The notes beneath the pieces are model-generated. The model was not told where the DNA came from. It did no database searches and saw only the letters and a program-made list of their open reading frames with translations. The position numbers were made by a program, and so were the translations under genes. A stretch of 64,000 bases of DNA, taken from positions 248,001-312,000 of the forward strand of contig NZ_WQEG01000004.1 in NCBI RefSeq assembly GCF_013033515.1, written 5' to 3'. Source of the DNA: Ruegeria sp. HKCCA6707 (GTDB lineage Bacteria; Pseudomonadota; Alphaproteobacteria; Rhodobacterales; Rhodobacteraceae). Below are positions 36,177 to 43,919 of the stretch, in pieces; the first letter of the stretch is position 1, and each line of letters starts with the position of its first letter.

Positions 36177-39100
36177 TTACAAGTCGGCAAGCAGCGCCGC
36201 CAATTCAGGGTCGATATCATCTTCACTGTCGTCCTCATCATCCGAACTGTCGTCGAACCCGGCCAGAAAATCATCCAGATCGCTCGAGTCGTCCAAATCG
36301 AGATCGAGGTCCAGATCCAAGTCGAGGTCGGTCGCCTCCGCGTCTGATGCGTCGTCAGACTCCAGATCGATGTCGAGATCCAAATCATCCGCATCGAAAT
36401 CAAGGCTTTCATCGTCGCTTGTGTCCACCTCATCCGTTTCGGGTGTGGCTGGAATATCAGGCGAGGGATCCGGTGCCGGGGCATCGGACCAGGGCCCCAG
36501 GATTTCCTGACCGGCGACCGAGTTGAACGAGCCAAGGCGGATTTCGTCACGCCCCTTTATCGACAAAACGGGCATGTATCCGCGCTGAACGGAATGTTCG
36601 TGTTTTTCCAGCGTGATGTTGCGTTCCGTGCAGGGCAGCGCGACCTGATCCCCGTAACGATCATTGACAAAGTGATAGGGAACACCGCCCAAGCTCATGA
36701 CCGAACCCAGGTTCATCGCTTTGCCGTTTTGCTTGAATGACCGCGCCAAAAGGATAGAGACCAGAACCGCTGGGTTCGCCCAGAGCATCCCGCGCAGGCC
36801 TTCGGCCTCGGTGAATTCCTCAAAGTCGAACTCATAGATCGGTTCGGATTTCGCCCCATAAGGACGCCGCAACAGGAACCGCGGCGACGCCAAGCCAACA
36901 TAGCCGGCCTCGGGCATTGCGCGCAGCGTCTCCCAGGCCTCGACCACCAATGAGTGTCGGTCTTCGGGTTTGATATCCAGATATGACGGCGTGATGGCGC
37001 TGATAAAGGGCGCGTCCACATGTGCAGCTACGCGCCCGATCCGACCCAAAAGCTCGGCATGTGGGGGTGTTTCTTCGAACGTGTAAAGCCCGATCATCGC
37101 TGAATAGCCGCCGCGCCCGTTTTCTTCGTCCAGGGGTTCTTCGGTCAGCAGACGCACCAATCCGGTCTGCGCCAGATCTTCTTCTGCAGCCAGATCGGCT
37201 GCAATTTCTTCAGCAGACACGTCGTAGAGGATAACATCCAGTGTATCGTCATCTTCGATGCTGCGAGCAATTAGATCAAGGCTGCGCCACTGCGCCTCGA
37301 CCGACTGAAATTCGGGGTGGTGCAGTACCAAGCGCATGGCCGCGCTCAGTGCTTCATCGACCGCAGACTGCATGGCCGAGACATCGGGGCTGGGCAGTTT
37401 GTGGATATGCGGGCCGACGACACGCTTGAGCAGCTCTTCAACTGGCGACGCTTGCGTCAACTCTCCACCGCTATCCCCGATCAGCTTCTGGAAATCGCTC
37501 AGTTTCAGGTCAGCGCGGACAGTGTTGCCGCCCGAGCTTTTGCGCGGTGGTACAACGGCCTGACCAAACTCTTCACCCCAAGCAGTCAATTGCCTGGCCG
37601 CGTGATCTGCCGTTGCCCCGGCGCTGAGCTGGCTTTTCAAGCTGGACAGACCATCAAACAGTTCGACATTTTCGTACAGCTCGTCGGGGTGCAGGTCATC
37701 CAGCTCTTTCAGGTTTACCGCGATCCCGGCCCCGTCTTTGCCGATGGGAAGCACCAGTTTGGTGGCAAAGCTTGCGATGACCTCATCGACCGTGTCGGTA
37801 TCCAACAGGATGGGCTTGCGTGCTGCCAGTGCATCGCCGGTTTCGATCAGACCCCGGGCTGCGCGACCCGAAAAGTCACCGAAAATCGCAAGACGGAAGC
37901 GCGTGCGCTTCAAACGCTCTGGATCGGGTCTGTCGGCGCTCATGCGACCAAAGGCCAGAACCGGCTCGTCGGTCAGCTGGGCCTCTTCTGTTGGAGGTTC
38001 AGCTTCTGTTTCGTCATCGCCGAGGAGATCATCGATATCAAAATCCGCCCCCTCTGCGTCCGACGCGGGAACGTCATCATCCAGATCTGACAGCAAGTCA
38101 TCCAGATCAACATCGTCGAAATCGGGTTGTTCTGTTGCTGCGTCGTCTTCATCGTCCGAGCTGTCGTCACCCAGCAGATCATCCAGATCCAGATCTTCCA
38201 AATCGATATCCGAACTGTCTGCGCTTGCCTCAGACGTATCATCGTCGGCAAGAAGATCGTCGATGTCGATATCTGCCGAGTCTTCCGGCTCATCGCTCAG
38301 GTCGTTCAACAAAGAATCCAGGTTGACATCTTCGCCTTCCGCCTGTTGTTCCTCATCGGCACCAAGGTCGTTCAGAAGATCATCCAGATCCACCTCGTTT
38401 TCATCCGCTGGCGTATCTTCGGAAAGATCGGCAAGCAATGCGTCCACATCTTCGGTTTCATCGGTCGGTTCGCTGTCGCCCAAACTGCTCAGGGTGTCGT
38501 CCGATGTCTCCTCAGCATCGCTTACCTCGGTATCTGGTACCGAAGCCAAGATGTCATCCAGTGTGACGTCGGTTTTTTCGTCTTCCGTTTCTGTTTCGGC
38601 CAGATCCCCTAACAGTTCGTCCAACGCATCTGCGTCAGGTGCGTCCTCAGGGGCAGCATCTGCCAATTGGTCCAGAACGTCCGAAAGCGCCTCATCCTCC
38701 TCGCCGTTCTCAGGTGTTTGGTCGGCAAGGGCATTGAGCAGATCATCAAGGTCGCTGTCATTGGTTTCGGTGTCCTCGGGTGCGGCACCAGCCAAGCCGT
38801 CCAGAACATCCGAGATATCTTCAGCATCTTCTTCGGTGAAATCAGGCAATGACGACAACGCGTCCGCGGTCGTGTCCTCGTCAGTTGACGCATCACTGCT
38901 CAGATCCACAAGATCACCCAACACGTCACCCAGGTCGGTATCGCCGCTCAACTCGGCTTCAACCGGTGTTTCGGCCAGTTGGGTTAAAACCTCTGAAGAG
39001 TCGTCGTTTTCGGTGGCCTCGACGGTTTCCGGGACCGATGCAAGGGCGTCTTCGATTGCTGAGTCAACGGCAACGGGCTGGGGTTCGGCTTCGGAGAGAT

Positions 39101-40100
39101 CCGAGAGAATATCGTCGCTTGAGTCTTCGTCTACGCTGTCCTGATGGTCGGGCAGCGACGATAGGGCCTCCGACAATGATGTGTCTTCCACGGTCTCCGT
39201 CGGCGCAGTGTCGACAAGGTCAGTCAAGACATATGTTGATTTGTCATCGGTTTCGTCGACCGTGGTTTCAGGGATCGACGCAAGTGCGTCCTGAACAGAT
39301 GTATCTTCGGGTTGATCTTCCGGAGCAAGAGTCGCCAGCCCGTCCAATACATCACCTGTGTCATCATGCGGTTCGTCCGCTGGCGCAATCTCTGGCAACG
39401 AAGACAGCGCGTCCGCAACGGACGTGTCTTCGGGCGTCTCGTCTAGTGCCGCATCAGCAAGGTCTTTCAAAACGTAGGGCGCAGTATCGTCTTGGGTGTT
39501 GCCGTGGACCTCAGGAAGCGAAGCCAGAGCGTCTTCGACTGATCGATCCTCGGGCACGTCCTCCGGAGCCAAGGCGCGTAGAGCGTCCAGTGTAGCGGCA
39601 GAAGCGTCTCCTGAGACCTGACTGTTAGCCAACGAACCCAGCAGCGCTCGATCTGCTAGGATCTTTTCGATCAAAGCCTCTGCCCCGGCTTTGCCGTCCA
39701 TATAGGCCATCAGGGTGGCAAGTTGTGTGCGCGCTTCAAGCAGCTTTTGCAAAGGTTCGATCTTGGCCGCGATCTGAGCGGGGTTGAAATCCTCCATCTT
39801 CTCGAAAGTCAGATCAACGCCCAGATTGCCTTCACCAGTCAGAGTGTTGGGCACCGAAAACTCGACCCTTGGGGCCATGGCTTTCATGCGATCATCGAAG
39901 TTGTCGACGTCGATCTCAAGAAATTTCCGGTCTGAAACGGTGGGCGTTTCAGCTTTTGACTTGCCTGACAGATCGCTCATCACCCCCATGACAAAGGGCA
40001 ATTGCACCTTCTTCTCGGCGCCATAGAGCTCAACATCATACTCGATCTGGACCCGAGGGGCCCGGTTTCGGGCGATGAATTTCTGGGAACTGTCAGCCAT
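36177..40100 (-). CDS. Giant sheath fusion: TssB domain, acidic repeat region, second sheath (TssB-like plus TssC-like) module, acidic tail
   Basis: A 1307-residue protein. Residues 1-160 are a full TssB (VipA) domain about 80% identical to the stand-alone TssB, with the first 44 residues identical. Residues 166-715 are a highly acidic, Asp/Ser-rich region of repeated units such as EDTSVADALSSLPE and shorter LDDLLNDL blocks. From about 720 a second sheath module begins, with LKRTRFRLAIFGDFSGRAARG (TssB-like) continuing into a TssC-like domain (SVEAQWRSLDLIARSIE, YVGLASPRFLLRRPYG, ARSFKQNGKAM). The last 105 residues form another Asp-rich tail. The start overlaps the sodium-channel stop by 8 bases. 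Whether it joins the sheath, caps it, or acts as a different scaffold is unknown. Domain calls are firm; the role is inference. Confidence 0.88.
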   Translation of the reverse strand: MADSSQKFIARNRAPRVQIEYDVELYGAEKKVQLPFVMGVMSDLSGKSKAETPTVSDRKFLEIDVDNFDDRMKAMAPRVEFSVPNTLTGEGNLGVDLTFEKMEDFNPAQIAAKIEPLQKLLEARTQLATLMAYMDGKAGAEALIEKILADRALLGSLANSQVSGDASAATLDALRALAPEDVPEDRSVEDALASLPEVHGNTQDDTAPYVLKDLADAALDETPEDTSVADALSSLPEIAPADEPHDDTGDVLDGLATLAPEDQPEDTSVQDALASIPETTVDETDDKSTYVLTDLVDTAPTETVEDTSLSEALSSLPDHQDSVDEDSSDDILSDLSEAEPQPVAVDSAIEDALASVPETVEATENDDSSEVLTQLAETPVEAELSGDTDLGDVLGDLVDLSSDASTDEDTTADALSSLPDFTEEDAEDISDVLDGLAGAAPEDTETNDSDLDDLLNALADQTPENGEEDEALSDVLDQLADAAPEDAPDADALDELLGDLAETETEDEKTDVTLDDILASVPDTEVSDAEETSDDTLSSLGDSEPTDETEDVDALLADLSEDTPADENEVDLDDLLNDLGADEEQQAEGEDVNLDSLLNDLSDEPEDSADIDIDDLLADDDTSEASADSSDIDLEDLDLDDLLGDDSSDDEDDAATEQPDFDDVDLDDLLSDLDDDVPASDAEGADFDIDDLLGDDETEAEPPTEEAQLTDEPVLAFGRMSADRPDPERLKRTRFRLAIFGDFSGRAARGLIETGDALAARKPILLDTDTVDEVIASFATKLVLPIGKDGAGIAVNLKELDDLHPDELYENVELFDGLSSLKSQLSAGATADHAARQLTAWGEEFGQAVVPPRKSSGGNTVRADLKLSDFQKLIGDSGGELTQASPVEELLKRVVGPHIHKLPSPDVSAMQSAVDEALSAAMRLVLHHPEFQSVEAQWRSLDLIARSIEDDDTLDVILYDVSAEEIAADLAAEEDLAQTGLVRLLTEEPLDEENGRGGYSAMIGLYTFEETPPHAELLGRIGRVAAHVDAPFISAITPSYLDIKPEDRHSLVVEAWETLRAMPEAGYVGLASPRFLLRRPYGAKSEPIYEFDFEEFTEAEGLRGMLWANPAVLVSILLARSFKQNGKAMNLGSVMSLGGVPYHFVNDRYGDQVALPCTERNITLEKHEHSVQRGYMPVLSIKGRDEIRLGSFNSVAGQEILGPWSDAPAPDPSPDIPATPETDEVDTSDDESLDFDADDLDLDIDLESDDASDAEATDLDLDLDLDLDLDDSSDLDDFLAGFDDSSDDEDDSEDDIDPELAALLADL
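37956..39605 (-). repeat. Acidic tandem repeats within the sheath-fusion gene
   Basis: About 550 codons encode roughly a dozen degenerate 35-45-residue units, with recurrent DTSVxDALSSLPE, LDGLAxxAPED and LDDLLxDL patterns. Asp, Glu, Ser and Leu dominate and no aromatic core is seen, so the region is probably flexible. The antisense strand yields a long Ser/Arg-rich open frame that is only a shadow. Repeat number is likely to vary among strains. Confidence 0.75.
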
Positions 40101-40950
40101 CGGTCTGACCTTTCAGCTCGGCCACTTCGCGGCGCAGGGCCCTGACCTCGACCAACAGTTCTTTGACATGATCATCCACAATATCGGTCTCGCTGCGAAC
40201 CAGTTCGCGCAGGTGCGAGAACTCTTGGACCGATTCATCCTCAACGGCAGATTGCATTGTGTTCACAAGCAAACCGATAAACAGGTTGAGAACCGAAAAG
40301 GCAGTGATGACGATGAAGGGAACAAAAAAGATCCACGCGGTCGGGTGCGTTTCCATGACTGGCCGTACGATCCCCATGGACCAGCTTTCCAGCGTCATGA
40401 TCTGGAACAGCGAGTAAAGCGACCGGCCCAACGTTCCGAACCACTCGGGGAAATCGGGGCCGTACATCAACGTCGCCATAACGGCAAAGACGTAGAACAC
40501 GATCGAGATCATGATGATTACCGCGCCCATGCCCGGCAGCGCGTCCAGCAAAGCCTGAACCACAGCGCGCATCTGCGGGATGACCGACAAAAGGCGCATC
40601 GCCCGGATCACGCGCAAGCCACGCAACGCGGACAGGCCATCACGGTTGGGCAACAGGCCCAGTGTCACGACAACAAGGTCAAAGATATTCCAGGCGTTTT
40701 TGAAGAAATCCAATCTATAGGCATAGAATTTCAACAAAAGCTCAGCGACAAAAATGCCCAGCACAAGGGTGTCAATGACCCGAAGCACATGACCCAGATT
40801 GGCCTGGATTGACGGAGAGGTCGACAGGCCCAGCGTGATGGCATTGAAAATGATCACGCCAAGGATCGTGTTGGTGACTGCCCTGCGCTCGACAAACTCG
40901 CGCACGGTGTCGCGGAGCGCTTCGCTCTTCTCGATACCGGTGTTCACCAT
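40093..40950 (-). CDS. Bacterial voltage-gated sodium channel (NaChBac/NavRosD type)
   Basis: A 285-residue six-helix channel. S4 carries four arginines spaced by three (Arg110, 113, 116, 119 in LRGLRVIRAMR). The pore has the selectivity filter TLESWSM at 186-192, the bacterial sodium-channel signature. S6 (about 208-230; FIVITAFSVLNLFIGLLVNTM) precedes a C-terminal coiled coil (about 240-282). A strong AGGAGG sits before the ATG. The gene is in line with the T6SS operon, between an unknown protein and the sheath fusion, and its stop overlaps the next start. Bacterial Nav channels usually lie elsewhere, so the location is unusual; a link to secretion is unproven. Confidence 0.93.
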   Translation of the reverse strand: MVNTGIEKSEALRDTVREFVERRAVTNTILGVIIFNAITLGLSTSPSIQANLGHVLRVIDTLVLGIFVAELLLKFYAYRLDFFKNAWNIFDLVVVTLGLLPNRDGLSALRGLRVIRAMRLLSVIPQMRAVVQALLDALPGMGAVIIMISIVFYVFAVMATLMYGPDFPEWFGTLGRSLYSLFQIMTLESWSMGIVRPVMETHPTAWIFFVPFIVITAFSVLNLFIGLLVNTMQSAVEDESVQEFSHLRELVRSETDIVDDHVKELLVEVRALRREVAELKGQTDG

Positions 40951-40972
40951 TGCCTCCTGTCGTTCATTGCAG

Positions 40973-40999
40973 ACCGGGCGTGGCTTGGCCCCGCCCGGT
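40973..40999 (-). promoter_or_regulatory. Hairpin in the leader of the sodium-channel gene
   Basis: An 8-base perfect stem (ACCGGGCG with CGCCCGGT) encloses an 11-base GC-rich loop just upstream of the channel ribosome binding site. No T run follows on the minus strand, so an intrinsic terminator is unlikely; it may set mRNA stability or translation of the channel within the operon. Confidence 0.4.
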
Positions 41000-41011
41000 T
41001 CGATTTATGTC

Positions 41012-42229
41012 TTAGCCTACAACGTCACTGATTTCGTCGACCAGCGTGTATACGCCTTTGACCGAAGTCAGCATCGTCTTGGTCTCTTTCAGCACAGTCA
41101 TCTTGTCCAGCTTCTTGAGCTTGTCGACAATCGTCGTGTCGTCCACCTTCAGACCGTTGCCTTCCATCAGAGCTTCCATTTCAGCCAGGAACTTCTGGCG
41201 CTCTTCCAGTTTGGCAGCCATGGCACTTGCTTCGCGCTTGACGGTCATGCACTCGGCGCCCAGCTTGATGCCTTCTTTCAGCGTTTTCTGCGATTTGGCA
41301 GCCTTCATCAGTTTGTCTGCCGCTTGGCCCAAGGAATCCACTTTCTGACGGGTCTTCGTCGTGTGTTCCCGGTACAACTTGCGCTTTTTATCCGAGTCCT
41401 TCTGGTAAGCCTGATAGCCCTTGATCGCGAAATCCATGATGTCCTTGGCGATGGCTTTGGGGTCGCGCCCCTTTGTCACTTCTTCGCCCATACCAACGGC
41501 TTTGGCGGTCAGCTTCTTGATCGCTTCCATCGGCTTTTTGACAGAAATTTCAGAGGTATCGGTAATCCCCTGCCGCTCGGCGGCCTGCATGATCGATGTT
41601 CCGCGCAGGGTGATGTATTTCTGGATAGCGCCGTACAAGTCCTTGCGAAGCTTTTCCTCGCCCTTCAGCTGCTGCTGAACTTCCTTGCCCAGCTCATAGA
41701 CCTGTTTGACAATCGTCTTATAGGCCATCACATCGGCCCCAGACGTGGCCACCAGGCGGGTTACAGCAGTGCCGATCTTGATCACACCAGCCGTGACCTT
41801 CAGCGTGGTTTTGACCCGCGCCTCTTTCAGCAGTTTGTCTTTGTTGGCTTCAGCCTTGATCTGCTTTTCGATTGCAACCTGCGCGGCGCCCTCGGCAGAT
41901 TTCAACGCGTTCTTGATCATCACGTTGGTCGCCTGGATCATCTTCTCGGCCTCAGCTTGAGATTTCTGACCCGGCGTCTTCATCAGTTCGCCAACTTTTT
42001 TGTCAAGCTTGACGGCCTCTTCCGAAATGACCTTCTCATAGCGTTCCAGCTCTTTCATCCCGGTCGCTTCAAGACGCTTAAGCGTTGTCGACGGGACCGG
42101 GCCTTTGGCGGTGACATCGAATTTGACGTCAACGCGATAGCTGGGGATCTCAATATACTGCAGTTTGGGTTTCGACCGTATCAGATCGACAACGTAGAAC
42201 TTGTGCGATGTAACTGTCGTCTTTGCCAT
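41012..42229 (-). CDS. Unrecognised Lys/Ala-rich helical protein in the T6SS operon (405 aa)
   Basis: I do not recognise this 405-residue protein. It opens with a beta-like region (SHKFYVVDLIRSKPKLQYIE, VDVKFDVTAKG) of about 45 residues and then becomes almost wholly helical and basic, with coiled-coil-like stretches (EKQIKAEANKDKLLKEARVK, MAAKLEERQKFLAEMEALME). There is no signal peptide. A moderately hydrophobic patch, TTLKVTAGVIKIGTAVTRLV, lies near 140-160. It is placed between another unknown and the sodium channel. It could be a secreted effector, an immunity partner or a scaffold; position and basic charge, opposite to the acidic sheath fusion, are the only clues. Confidence 0.75.
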   Translation of the reverse strand: MAKTTVTSHKFYVVDLIRSKPKLQYIEIPSYRVDVKFDVTAKGPVPSTTLKRLEATGMKELERYEKVISEEAVKLDKKVGELMKTPGQKSQAEAEKMIQATNVMIKNALKSAEGAAQVAIEKQIKAEANKDKLLKEARVKTTLKVTAGVIKIGTAVTRLVATSGADVMAYKTIVKQVYELGKEVQQQLKGEEKLRKDLYGAIQKYITLRGTSIMQAAERQGITDTSEISVKKPMEAIKKLTAKAVGMGEEVTKGRDPKAIAKDIMDFAIKGYQAYQKDSDKKRKLYREHTTKTRQKVDSLGQAADKLMKAAKSQKTLKEGIKLGAECMTVKREASAMAAKLEERQKFLAEMEALMEGNGLKVDDTTIVDKLKKLDKMTVLKETKTMLTSVKGVYTLVDEISDVVG

Positions 42230-42317
42230 GATAGAACCTTGTGTTTTCTAGTGTTTTCCTGCCCCCGGATATTTTGCACCGCACGTGCTAGTCGCACGCG
42301 CGATGCCAGTGATTGCG

Positions 42318-43919
42318 TTAGCCGATTGCCTCTTCCAACTGATCTTTGCCTTCGGATGCGATGTCGTTGAACAGGCCCAAAGCCGTGTTGACTGTGTCCA
42401 GCGTGCTTGAGGCTTCCTTGAACCCGACGCCAGCATTCGCGCCGGCCAGGGTCAGATTGACGACTACAGGAAAGACCTTGTCGAAGATCTGAGCATATTT
42501 CGGGTTGGTCGAATTCAGCGCATCCAGCATCTTTTTGAGGTTGGGTGCGTTTTTGTCGGCGTTCGAGACACGCTCCATCATCGAAGAACACCCATCCAAA
42601 GCCTTTTGCAGCGCTGCGCGGGCCTTTTTCAGTTTGTCCAGATATTTCCCGGCTTTCTTGGCGTCGGCCTTCTTCATGGCCTTTTCAAGCTTGTCGCAAT
42701 CTGCCAAGCCCTTGATGATGGCTTGAGACAGCTTGCGCCCGCCCACTTCAAGTCCGGCGACCTTGTTCTGCCAAAGCCCGTAATTCTTGTCGCATTTGGG
42801 CAGCGTTGCCAGGAAAGGCGCGTCGGTGCCCAGAATGCCCTTCAGAACCGAGGCGCCCACTTCGGCGCCACCCTGAACGTTCTTTTTCGCTTCTCCTTCG
42901 GCGTTGCGATACCGTTTCAGCAGCGTGTCCAGATCGCTTTTCAGGGTCTTTTCGACCTTTTCCGCCTCTTGTGCGGTGTCTTTGATCTTGTCGGCCAGCT
43001 GCGCAACACCGCGCACCAGAGATACGATGCCCAAGGCCAAAGACGCCCCACCGGTTGCCGCGGCACCCGCAACCCCTACAGCACCGCCCACAACACCCAA
43101 TGTGCCAAGCGCGATGTCAAAGCCGGTTTTGACCTTGTATTCCTTGTATTGCTGCTTGCGCTTTACAAAGGCTTGCCAGCGTTTCGCAGGTATTGCCTCG
43201 TAATGCTTTTTGGCGCCGTTCATGATGGTCTTGAGCTTGTCCTCAAACCCCTTGATCAGCGCGGCCCGCTTTTTGGCGTCAGTTTCCTTTTTGATCGCCG
43301 CATCCGTCGACATCAGTTCTTTGGCGATCAGCGCCACAAGCTTGTCGGTCACAGCATTGGCATCATCCACCATCTGCTGAGGCGTGACATAGTCGCCTTC
43401 GTCTTCCAGAACATCCAGAAGGTCTTCGTTAAGCTTCAGCTGGAACGCATAGCCTTTGAGATCCTTCAGCCAATCCGGCTTGAACTTCTTGGTGATCTCG
43501 TCACCCAGATCCTTTTTCCAGATCACAACTGATTTGCCGACTTTCTGTTTCGGTGTGTCAGCTGGTGCCGTTTTGGCGCGATCCTCGGCGTCCTTCTGCT
43601 TGGCCTTAAGCTCTTTCTCGGTCTTATCGATGATCTTTGGATATTTCTTGAGAACCGTAACCGTATCGGCATGCTTGGACCCAGCGGCTTTGACCGCCTC
43701 GGCAACCTTGCGCTTGACGTCTGACAGCGCTTTCAGCGACTTTGCCCAGTCCATCTGATCCTCGGCGATCTGATAGGCTTTCAGCGCATCACCCAAGCCG
43801 GTTTTCTTCATCAGCTTGGGCTTGTTCTTTGACCACCATTTCTGGTCGAGTTCCGGTGTCATTGTCGGTTTCACAATAAGTCCCTTTCGGTTGCCAGACG
43901 CATCATGCGTTGTGGTCAA
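42318..43919 (-). CDS. Unrecognised Lys-rich protein with central glycine-rich hydrophobic hairpin (533 aa)
   Basis: I do not recognise this 533-residue protein. It is Lys-rich and helical (KYLDKLKKARAALQKALDG, EKELKAKQKDAEDRAK). Near residues 270-315 it has a hydrophobic Gly/Ala-rich segment, DIALGTLGVVGGAVGVAGAA continuing into TGGASLALGIVSLVRGV, of the kind seen in pore-forming toxins and glycine-zipper membrane inserts. No signal peptide is present, as expected for a T6SS cargo. The ATG overlaps nothing upstream except that clpV begins its own tail nearby: clpV stop and this start overlap by 4 bases (43919-43916). A pore-forming effector is a hypothesis only. Confidence 0.75.
   Translation of the reverse strand: MTTTHDASGNRKGLIVKPTMTPELDQKWWSKNKPKLMKKTGLGDALKAYQIAEDQMDWAKSLKALSDVKRKVAEAVKAAGSKHADTVTVLKKYPKIIDKTEKELKAKQKDAEDRAKTAPADTPKQKVGKSVVIWKKDLGDEITKKFKPDWLKDLKGYAFQLKLNEDLLDVLEDEGDYVTPQQMVDDANAVTDKLVALIAKELMSTDAAIKKETDAKKRAALIKGFEDKLKTIMNGAKKHYEAIPAKRWQAFVKRKQQYKEYKVKTGFDIALGTLGVVGGAVGVAGAAATGGASLALGIVSLVRGVAQLADKIKDTAQEAEKVEKTLKSDLDTLLKRYRNAEGEAKKNVQGGAEVGASVLKGILGTDAPFLATLPKCDKNYGLWQNKVAGLEVGGRKLSQAIIKGLADCDKLEKAMKKADAKKAGKYLDKLKKARAALQKALDGCSSMMERVSNADKNAPNLKKMLDALNSTNPKYAQIFDKVFPVVVNLTLAGANAGVGFKEASSTLDTVNTALGLFNDIASEGKDQLEEAIG

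Noticed and set aside
37738..39144. Long plus-strand open frame, very Ser/Arg-rich, opposite the acidic repeats
   Set aside because: It is the antisense image of Asp/Ser codons in the repeat region; no start signal and no known domain.
40799..42370. 523-codon plus-strand open frame opposite the 405-residue protein
   Set aside because: Phe/Leu/His-rich text produced by reverse-reading Lys codons; no domain seen.
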